This document shows positions 57,148 through 64,000 of a DNA stretch of 64,000 nt, piece by piece (positions within the stretch are counted from its first letter, which is position 1; the number at the start of each line of letters is the position of its first letter). A model generated the notes under the pieces. It did no database searches. It saw only the letters and a list, made by a program, of their open reading frames with translations, and was not told where the DNA came from. The DNA comes from an uncultured Celeribacter sp. Its GTDB lineage: Bacteria > Pseudomonadota > Alphaproteobacteria > Rhodobacterales > Rhodobacteraceae. The position numbers and the translations under genes were made by a program. The stretch lies in contig NZ_OY781106.1 in the NCBI RefSeq assembly GCF_963676475.1, positions 2,232,001 through 2,296,000 on the forward strand. Reading direction: 5' to 3'.

Positions 57148-58938
57148 ATGGGAAGGCCGATTGTGCTTCAGATGTTAAGATTAACCGCCGCGTTTATGGT
57201 CTGCGCCACGACAGCCCAGGCCTTCGACGTGCGTTTCGAAACCGACGCGGGCGACGACCTCACGAAGCGACTTCGGACCGCCTCTGCCGTGGTCGAGGCG
57301 GCGGATACGGATGTCACGGCGCCTGAGGAAATCATCGCCGCCGTGCAATCGGATTACCGTGCGCTTATCGGCACATTGTACCGCGAGGGCTACTACGGCC
57401 CTAAGATTTCGATCAAGGTTGACGGGCGCGAAGGCGCCTCTATGTCCTTGATTTCATTGCCACCCCGGATTGACTCCGTGGTCATCGAAGTAGCTCCGGG
57501 ACCCCGGTTTGTCTTTGGCGACACCACCGTCGCGCCGCTTGCCCAGAACACGGAATTGCCCGAAGACTTCCGCCGTAGCGAGGTGGCGCACTCCTATATC
57601 GTTGGCGAGGCGACCGACGCCGCGATCGAAAGCTGGCGCGAAGCCTCACACGCCAAGGCCCGACCCAAGGCTCAAACGGTCACCGCCGATCACCCGAACC
57701 GCACCCTCGATGTCGATATCGAAATTGACCCCGGCCCCGCGGTGACACTGGGCCGATTGCGGTTCACGGGAAACACGACCGTGCGTGAAGACAGGCTTTG
57801 GCGGATCGCCAACTTGCCGACGGGTTCCGCCTATCATCCTGAGAAACTGGATCTTGTCACCAAGCGCTTGCAACGCACCGGCACGTTTCGTTCGATCACC
57901 CTACGCGAAGCCGAAGCGCTGAACGATGATGGCAGCCTCGACATCATCGCCACGCTGGTCGATGAAAAGCCGCGCCGCTTCGGCTTTGGCGCCGAGGTCT
58001 CCTCGCTCGAGGGCGGCACGCTCAGCGCCTATTGGATGCATCGCAACCTGACCGACAATGCCGACCGGCTGCGGTTCGACGGCGAAATCTCCGGCCTTGG
58101 CGGCAACACCGGGATTGATGTCACGGTTTCCGGCACCTACCGTCGCCCTGCCACTGTGACGCGCAAGACCACATTGGTTCTGGGCGCCACCATGGAACAT
58201 CTCGACGAGCCGGATTTCCTCTCTGACAGCGGCGAATTCACGCTGGGCTTCGATGTGGAAACCTCTCCGAATTCTACCTTTTACGGCGGCATCGGCTATC
58301 GTTATTCTGAGGTCGAAGACGATCTGGGATATCGCAACTTCTCTCACCTGATCCTGCCCTTCGAAGGCTCGCGCGACACGCGGGACAATTCGCTCAACCC
58401 GACCCAAGGCACCTATTTCGAAGCGGAAATCATGCCCTTCGTCGGACTGGACGATTCTGCCAGCGGCGTGCGCGTCTTTGCCGACGGGCGGGGCTACCTG
58501 TCCTTCGGTGGCGATGATCGTTTCACCCTTGCGGGGCGGCTGCAACTCGGGTCCATCTCCGGCGCGGAGTACACAGAAGTGCCCCCCGACATGCTGTACT
58601 TCTCCGGCGGTGGCGGCACCGTGCGCGGCCAGCCTTACCAATCTCTCGATGTCGATCTGGGCGGCGGCAATGAGACCGGCGGATCGAGCTTTGTCGGTCT
58701 CTCCGGCGAGTTGCGCGCCAAGGTCAAAGGCAATATTTCCGCCGTCGGCTTTTACGATCTGGGCGGCATCGGCACTACGGCCCTGCCCGGCGAGGATGCC
58801 GAATGGCACGCGGGCGCGGGGCTTGGCCTGCGCTACAACACGGGTTTCGGGCCGATCCGCTTTGACCTCGCGGCACCAGTCTCCGGCGACACCGGTGACG
58901 GGATTCAGATTTACATCGGCATCGGGCAGGCCTTCTGA
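57148..58938 (+). CDS. tamA: Outer-membrane translocation/assembly protein TamA
   Basis: 596 residues. Signal peptide ending TAQA. POTRA-like domains (about 30-240; e.g. LGRLRFTGNTTVREDRLWRIANLPTGSAYHPEKLDLVTKRLQRTGTFRS) are followed by a 16-strand Omp85 barrel ending in GIQIYIGIGQAF with the C-terminal Phe needed by the BAM complex. The VRGQPYQSL stretch is the Omp85 substrate-channel motif. Works with TamB. The stop overlaps the tamB start (TGATG). Confidence 0.93.
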   Translation: MGRPIVLQMLRLTAAFMVCATTAQAFDVRFETDAGDDLTKRLRTASAVVEAADTDVTAPEEIIAAVQSDYRALIGTLYREGYYGPKISIKVDGREGASMSLISLPPRIDSVVIEVAPGPRFVFGDTTVAPLAQNTELPEDFRRSEVAHSYIVGEATDAAIESWREASHAKARPKAQTVTADHPNRTLDVDIEIDPGPAVTLGRLRFTGNTTVREDRLWRIANLPTGSAYHPEKLDLVTKRLQRTGTFRSITLREAEALNDDGSLDIIATLVDEKPRRFGFGAEVSSLEGGTLSAYWMHRNLTDNADRLRFDGEISGLGGNTGIDVTVSGTYRRPATVTRKTTLVLGATMEHLDEPDFLSDSGEFTLGFDVETSPNSTFYGGIGYRYSEVEDDLGYRNFSHLILPFEGSRDTRDNSLNPTQGTYFEAEIMPFVGLDDSASGVRVFADGRGYLSFGGDDRFTLAGRLQLGSISGAEYTEVPPDMLYFSGGGGTVRGQPYQSLDVDLGGGNETGGSSFVGLSGELRAKVKGNISAVGFYDLGGIGTTALPGEDAEWHAGAGLGLRYNTGFGPIRFDLAAPVSGDTGDGIQIYIGIGQAF

Positions 58939-61900
58939 TGAAACGCATTCTTCTCGCCTCCACCCTGCTGTTCCCCGCGACACTTCTGGCACAGGACACC
59001 TCAGAAACCGCCCGCGACCGTTCGATGATTGTCGGCTTTCTCGAGGACAATCTCTCGGGTGCCGGGCGCGACATTCGCATCGAGGGGTTCCGGGGCCTTC
59101 TGTCCTCCACCGCCACGATGGAAGAGCTGACCATCGCCGACGGCACCGGCGTCTGGTTCACGCTCAAGAATGCCGAACTGGACTGGAGCCGGTCGGCACT
59201 TTTGGCCGGCCGCGTCGAGGTCACCCGCATCGCCGCCGAAGAGATCGTCTTTGAACGCCTGCCAGATACCAGCACCGAAGGCGTCGATCTGCCGGACCCG
59301 GAGGCCACGCCCTTTGCCCTCCCCGAACTGCCCGTCTCTATCGACATCGGCGCCATCGAGGCGGAGCGCGTCCACCTCGGCGCGCCCGTCCTCAAACTTG
59401 GCGAGGCGGTCGATCTGTCGCTGAGCGGGTCCGCGAAACTGGCCGATGGCTCAGGCGAGGCCGCACTCGAAATCGAACGGCTCGATGCCGCCGAGGGGCA
59501 GTTCACCGTCGCCGTGTCCTATGACAACGCCAGCGAAGTGCTCGATCTCGACATTTCCCTCTCCGAGGGCGCGGGCGGCATCGTCTCGACGCTTGCAAAC
59601 CTGCCCGGATCGCCGCCTTTGTCGCTCACCGCAAAAGGTGCGGGGCCCCTCGATGATTTCGCCGCCGACATTGCCTTGGCCACCCAAGGCGAAGATCGCC
59701 TGACCGGACAGGTCGCGCTCAAGGCTGAGGTCGACGCGCAGGCGCCGGAGGCCGCAGCCCCGCGCCGGTTTTCCGCCGATCTGTCAGGCGATCTGACCCC
59801 GCTGTTCAGCGCGGAATATGCGCAATTCTTCGGCCCTTCCTCGACGCTCACCGCCAATGGCCTGTCCTATCCCGCAGGCGGTTTTGATCTGGACCGCTTC
59901 GCGCTCTCGACCCGCACGCTGTCTTTGGTCGGGTCGACCACCATCGGCACGGATGGCTGGCCCAGTGCATTCTCTGTCTCCGGCACATTGCAAAGCCCCG
60001 ATGAGCGCCCCGTGCTTCTGCCCTTCGGCAGCGCGCGTTCCATGGTGCAAAAGGCCGAAATCCTGGCCAGATACGATGTGACCCGCGGGCAAGGCTGGTC
60101 GGCCAATATCGACCTTGAGGACTACACCCAAGACGGGCTCGACATCGGCGCCGTACGCCTTGGGGCGCAGGGCACGATCACGCGCCAGCGTGCTGACAGT
60201 GGCTCCGTTCTGGGCGCCATCAAAGCGCGATTTGGCCTGACAGTTCAAGAGTTTGCTATCGCCGACCCCGCCCTGCAAGAGGCCATCGGCACCGCCCCGG
60301 CGCTCACGGGGCAGGTCTTTTGGCGTGAGGGTCAGCCCCTCGTCATTCAAAGCCTTGAGGCGCGCACTGATGCCACCCGCGCCACCGCATCCGGAAACAT
60401 AGATGGGCTGGACGCCGGCTTTGAGTTTACCGGACGCATGTCGCTCGACACGCCGCAGCTTGCGCGCTTCGCCGCGCTCTCCGGTCTCGATCTCACCGGG
60501 GCCGTCAGTGCCAAGGCACAGGGCAGTGTCTCGCCGCTCAACGGCACTTTCGACATCGAAGCCGACGCCACCGGCACCGGCCTGCGCACCGGCATTGATC
60601 AGGTCGACACGCTGATCGGCGGCACCAGCGACATTCACCTATCTGCGCTGCGCGACCAAACCGGGATGACGCTGCGCGAGGGCACGGTGACGACGCAAGC
60701 CGTTACGGCGGAGGCAAAAGGCGCGCTCACCTCCGACAGCGGGACGCTGAGCCTGACGGGTCGGTTGGACAACGTCGCGCGTCTTGGCGTAGCTCTCGAT
60801 GGCCCTGCAACGCTTGATGCCGAAATGTCCTACCTCGGCATGGACAGCCCCTGGACCACACGTGCCAAAATGACCGGCCCCGGCGGCTCGACCGCCACGC
60901 TTTCCGGCACGCTGACGCAGGACTTCGCCCGCGCCGATCTCGATCTCTCGGGCACCGCGCCACTGGGGTTGTCGAACCGCTTCACCACCGCCGCGCTGAC
61001 GCAGGGCACAACCAGCTTCGATCTTGGCGTGAACGGCCCGCTGGCGCTGTCGTCCGTCAGGGGGCAGGCCCAAATCACCCCCGGCGCACGCGCTGTGGTC
61101 TCTTCAGCCGGGCTGGCGCTCACCGTCAATCGTGGCGTGGTCACACTCAATGGCGAACAGGCGCAGATTGACGTGGAGGCCGCCGCCGACACCGGCGGGT
61201 CCATTTCGACCTCAGGGTCACTCACCCTGAGCGGAAACGTTCCCGCCAACCTCTCGATCGGCCTGAACGCTCTCGGTTTGACCGATCCTCAGCTTTACAG
61301 CACCTCGATCAATGGCGCCCTGACTGTATCCGGCCCTCTGACCGGCACTGCCACGATCACCGGCGATCTGACACTTGGCGAAACCAACATCACCGTCTCC
61401 CCCGCCGCCCTTGGCAGCGGTGGCGATATTCCCGAGATCACCCATCAAGGCGCGCCCTCTGCTGTGACCCAGACCAGGGATCGCGCAGGGTTGATCCAAA
61501 GCGAGCAGGGCAGCGGGTCTTCCGTTGCCTATGGGCTTGATGTCACGCTCTCCGCGCCCAACCAGATTTTCGTGCGCGGGCGTGGCTTGGACGCCGAATT
61601 GGGCGGGCGTCTGCGCATCCGTGGCACCACCGCCGATGTGATCCCCGTCGGGCAGTTTTCCCTGATCCGTGGGCGGCTGTCGCTTTTGGGCAAACGCATC
61701 ACGATGGAAGAAGGTGCCATAACGCTTCAGGGCGAGCTGGACCCGATTCTGCGACTGGTGGCCGAGACCGAGACCGACACGATGACCGTGCAGCTGATCA
61801 CCGAAGGGCCTCTGAGTTCGCCGGAACTGACGCTCAGTTCCTCGCCGGCACTGCCGGATGACGAAATCCTCGCCCAGCTTTTGTTTGGCAAGGACCTGAG

Positions 61901-62219
61901 CCAAATGTCCGCCCTGCAAGCCGCGCAGATGGCGGATGCGGTGGCCACTTTGACAGGCGGCGGCAGCGGTCTCGTCGGCTCGATCCGCGACAGTTTCGGG
62001 TTGGACGACCTCGACCTTCAGACCTCCGAAGAGGGCAGCAGCGCGCTCAAACTGGGCAAATACATCTCGGATTCGCTTTACACCGATGTCACCATCGACA
62101 ATGCGGGCAAATCGGTGATCAACCTCAATTATGACGCCACGCGCAACGTGACGGTCAAAGGATCGGTCAGTTCCGAAGGCGACACCGGCCTCGGCGTGTT
62201 TTTCGAGCGCGATTATTGA
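58938..62219 (+). CDS. tamB: Translocation and assembly module protein TamB
   Basis: 1093 residues. N-terminal signal/anchor (MKRILLASTLLFPATLLA), a very long beta-helical groove region (DUF490/AsmA-like) and the conserved C-terminal domain with RGRLSLLGKRITMEEGAITLQGELDP and ALKLGKYISDSLYTDVTID, ending ERDY. Spans the periplasm from inner membrane to TamA; implicated in autotransporter assembly and phospholipid transport. Shorter than E. coli TamB (about 1260) but of normal size for alphaproteobacteria. Confidence 0.93.
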   Translation: MKRILLASTLLFPATLLAQDTSETARDRSMIVGFLEDNLSGAGRDIRIEGFRGLLSSTATMEELTIADGTGVWFTLKNAELDWSRSALLAGRVEVTRIAAEEIVFERLPDTSTEGVDLPDPEATPFALPELPVSIDIGAIEAERVHLGAPVLKLGEAVDLSLSGSAKLADGSGEAALEIERLDAAEGQFTVAVSYDNASEVLDLDISLSEGAGGIVSTLANLPGSPPLSLTAKGAGPLDDFAADIALATQGEDRLTGQVALKAEVDAQAPEAAAPRRFSADLSGDLTPLFSAEYAQFFGPSSTLTANGLSYPAGGFDLDRFALSTRTLSLVGSTTIGTDGWPSAFSVSGTLQSPDERPVLLPFGSARSMVQKAEILARYDVTRGQGWSANIDLEDYTQDGLDIGAVRLGAQGTITRQRADSGSVLGAIKARFGLTVQEFAIADPALQEAIGTAPALTGQVFWREGQPLVIQSLEARTDATRATASGNIDGLDAGFEFTGRMSLDTPQLARFAALSGLDLTGAVSAKAQGSVSPLNGTFDIEADATGTGLRTGIDQVDTLIGGTSDIHLSALRDQTGMTLREGTVTTQAVTAEAKGALTSDSGTLSLTGRLDNVARLGVALDGPATLDAEMSYLGMDSPWTTRAKMTGPGGSTATLSGTLTQDFARADLDLSGTAPLGLSNRFTTAALTQGTTSFDLGVNGPLALSSVRGQAQITPGARAVVSSAGLALTVNRGVVTLNGEQAQIDVEAAADTGGSISTSGSLTLSGNVPANLSIGLNALGLTDPQLYSTSINGALTVSGPLTGTATITGDLTLGETNITVSPAALGSGGDIPEITHQGAPSAVTQTRDRAGLIQSEQGSGSSVAYGLDVTLSAPNQIFVRGRGLDAELGGRLRIRGTTADVIPVGQFSLIRGRLSLLGKRITMEEGAITLQGELDPILRLVAETETDTMTVQLITEGPLSSPELTLSSSPALPDDEILAQLLFGKDLSQMSALQAAQMADAVATLTGGGSGLVGSIRDSFGLDDLDLQTSEEGSSALKLGKYISDSLYTDVTIDNAGKSVINLNYDATRNVTVKGSVSSEGDTGLGVFFERDY

Positions 62220-62312
62220 GGCACAGATAGGGGACAGCGACGGAACGTGCAATTTGATCCGTTTCATGGTCATAACTCTGGGCGGGTGTAAACTGGCCCC
62301 AGGAGGATCCTC

Positions 62313-63020
62313 ATGCCCGAGACCGTGTTTCATACCGAGAAGCTGGTAAAGACCTACCGCACCGGCGGCGCGGAGGTGCATGCGCTCTCTGGCGTCGATC
62401 TCGATCTTTACGCTTCCGAGTTAACGGTCCTCTTGGGGCCGTCGGGGTCGGGCAAGTCCACGCTTTTGAACATCTTAGGCGGTCTGGATCACGCCACCTC
62501 GGGCAAGGTGATGTTCCGCGATCTCGACCTGACGGAGCAATCCGACCGGGCGCTCACACGGTTTCGCCGCGATCACGTCGGCTTTGTGTTCCAGTTCTAC
62601 AACCTCGTGCCCTCTTTGACCGCCCGCGAAAACGTCCAGATGGTCACCGACATCGCCCCCAATCCGATGCGGGCCGAGGAGGCGTTAGAACGTGTTGGCA
62701 TGAGCGACCGGATCGACCATTTCCCGGCCGAGCTTTCCGGCGGCCAACAACAGCGTGTCGCCATCGCGCGGGCCATCGCCAAACGCCCCGAGGTATTGTT
62801 GTGCGACGAACCCACCGGCGCCTTGGACAGCAGCACGGGTGTGCAGGTCCTGGAGGCGATCCGCGAGATCAATGAGGACCTCGGCACCACCGCCATCGTC
62901 ATCACGCATAACGCCGCGATCCAGGCCATGGCACATCGCGTGGTGCGGTTTCAGGACGGCAATATCGCCTCAGTCGCCACCAATGACACGCGCATCGCGC
63001 CCTCCGAGATCGTGTGGTGA
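62313..63020 (+). CDS. ABC transporter ATP-binding protein, LolD/MacB type
   Basis: 235 residues. Walker A GPSGSGKST, Q-loop VFQFYNLVPSLTARENV, signature LSGGQQQRVAIARA, Walker B VLLCDEPTGALDS and H-loop VITHN. This subfamily (MacB/LolD/FtsE) works with FtsX-type permeases, and one follows 3 nt later. Ribosome site aggagg. Function may be lipoprotein handling or export of a peptide or glycolipid; not decidable here. Confidence 0.92.
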   Translation: MPETVFHTEKLVKTYRTGGAEVHALSGVDLDLYASELTVLLGPSGSGKSTLLNILGGLDHATSGKVMFRDLDLTEQSDRALTRFRRDHVGFVFQFYNLVPSLTARENVQMVTDIAPNPMRAEEALERVGMSDRIDHFPAELSGGQQQRVAIARAIAKRPEVLLCDEPTGALDSSTGVQVLEAIREINEDLGTTAIVITHNAAIQAMAHRVVRFQDGNIASVATNDTRIAPSEIVW

Positions 63021-63022
63021 TC

Positions 63023-64000
63023 ATGCATGCGCTCGACAAAAAACTCCTGCGCGATTTCAGACGGCTTTGGGGTCAGTCGCTGGCCATCGCTTTGGTGCTC
63101 GCTTGCGGCGTGATGATCCTTTTGACGGCCTTTGGCATGTACCGGGCGCTGGACGACACTTTGGCGGCCTTTTACGAGCGCAATGAATTTGCCGATGTCT
63201 GGGCGATGACCGAAAAGGCACCGCGTCCGCTTTTGACCGAAATCTCCGCCCTGCCCGGTGTGCAGACCGCCGAGGCGCGGGTGCAGGAATATCTCATGCT
63301 CGACCTGCCGGGGCGGGTGAAATCGGCGACAGGCCTTGCGCTGTCTTTGCCGGACACGGGCGCGTTGCCGACGCTCAATGTGCCGCTCCTGCGCGCGGGC
63401 CGCCTGCCCGATCCGCAGGCCAGTGACGAGGTCATGGTCAACGAACCCTTCGCCGAGGCCAATGGCTTTGAGATCGGCGATACTTTCGAGGCGTTGATGT
63501 CTGGCCAGAAACGCCGCCTGACCATCACCGGCACAGCGCTTTCGCCCGAATTCGTCTATGCCATCGGCCCCGGCACACTGATGCCCGATGACGAGAGCTT
63601 TGGCATTCTCTGGATGCCGCAGGCGATGCTGGCCTCCGCTTTCGACATGTCCGGCGCCTTCAATTCCGTAACGCTCAGCCTGTCGCGAGGTGCGCAGCAA
63701 GATCAGGTGATCGAGACTCTGGATACGCTGTTGGAGCCCTATGGCGGCACCGGCGCGCATGGCCGCGATGAACAGGCCTCCAACGCCTTCATCGCCACCG
63801 AAATCAAACAGCTCAAGAACATGGCGACCATCCTGCCGCCGGTGTTCTTTGGCATCTCCGCCTTTCTCGTCAATATGGTGATCGGCCGGATCATCGCGCT
63901 GGAGCGCGCCGAGATCGGGTTGCTCAAGGCGCTTGGCTACACCGACCTGCACATCGCCGCGCATTACGTGCTTTTGGCCGGGCTGACCGCCGTTTTGGGC
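63023..64000 (+). CDS. ABC transporter permease, FtsX/MacB type (partial)
   Basis: The frame opens MHALDKKLLRDFRRLWGQS and is still open at the window end (326 codons, no stop). First membrane helix LAIALVLACGVMILLTAFGMY. A large extracytoplasmic domain follows (MLDLPGRVKSATG..., NEPFAEANGFEIGD typical of MacB_PCD). A second membrane segment is ILPPVFFGISAFLVNMVIG, then RIIALERAEIGLLKALGYT, the conserved FtsX coupling loop. The 3' half lies outside the window. Confidence 0.88.
   Translation, partial: MHALDKKLLRDFRRLWGQSLAIALVLACGVMILLTAFGMYRALDDTLAAFYERNEFADVWAMTEKAPRPLLTEISALPGVQTAEARVQEYLMLDLPGRVKSATGLALSLPDTGALPTLNVPLLRAGRLPDPQASDEVMVNEPFAEANGFEIGDTFEALMSGQKRRLTITGTALSPEFVYAIGPGTLMPDDESFGILWMPQAMLASAFDMSGAFNSVTLSLSRGAQQDQVIETLDTLLEPYGGTGAHGRDEQASNAFIATEIKQLKNMATILPPVFFGISAFLVNMVIGRIIALERAEIGLLKALGYTDLHIAAHYVLLAGLTAVLG

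Overview
The window is ordinary chromosome from an alphaproteobacterium of the Rhodobacterales, most likely the marine Roseobacter group. The evidence is the high-GC coding bias, the F0 operon with split b and b' subunits, a MipZ division ATPase in place of a Min system, an archaeal-type class I lysyl-tRNA synthetase, BluB, and a glucosylglycerol (marine osmolyte) operon. No rRNA, tRNA, CRISPR array or prophage core was seen.

Layout. 1-6.6 kb: a PRC-barrel envelope protein, a cysteine-rich orphan, a degenerate M50-like membrane protein, then three alpha/beta hydrolases (the second with a His-rich tail) leading into a TetA-like MFS exporter. 6.6-8.5 kb: an acetate/succinate CoA-transferase behind a cluster of TTTGCAAA sites. 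8.5-12.1 kb (minus): gpsA, a HAD phosphatase and ggpS, a complete glucosylglycerol operon. 12.4-21 kb: a globin lacking the proximal His, polA, adenosine kinase/nth, a Hint protein lacking its Cys, an Ada-type alkyltransferase, an OmpA lipoprotein and a FadR-type GntR regulator with an operator across its -10. 21-24 kb (minus): atpI-atpB-atpE-atpX-atpF. 24-28 kb: an ArsR regulator, a 22-residue membrane microprotein, a universal stress protein, an EamA transporter, a LysR regulator and a glycosyltransferase. 28-34.3 kb: the ffh...rpsP...rimM-trmD-rplS-rpmE translation/secretion block, into which GNAT, chorismate mutase and bluB genes have been inserted. 34.3-39.1 kb: a very acidic OmpA protein, mipZ, two small orphans and a TrpD2-like protein.

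39.1-40.85 kb is a rearranged scar. It holds the 3' end of an assimilatory nitrate reductase, the 3' end of an SGNH hydrolase, a decayed IS3-family element (several indels, one carrying a 17-bp palindrome) and the 5' stub of a second transposase. 41-50.5 kb: a HugZ-like flavin/heme protein, a 762-residue beta-helix protein, a CHAD protein, lysS, a TerB-like protein, dacB, nadD and a MarR-GNAT fusion with palindromic operators.

50.5-54.8 kb is the most accessory-looking part. A KAP-family P-loop NTPase and a SIR2-like protein with atypical, AT-richer sequence flank the housekeeping ABC-F gene ettA. Both families recur in anti-phage systems, so this is the best candidate for an undescribed system. 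55-64 kb: cspA, a TPR-methyltransferase, a YjdM/PhnA-like protein, the tamA-tamB outer-membrane assembly pair, and an ABC ATPase with its FtsX/MacB-type permease cut by the window edge.
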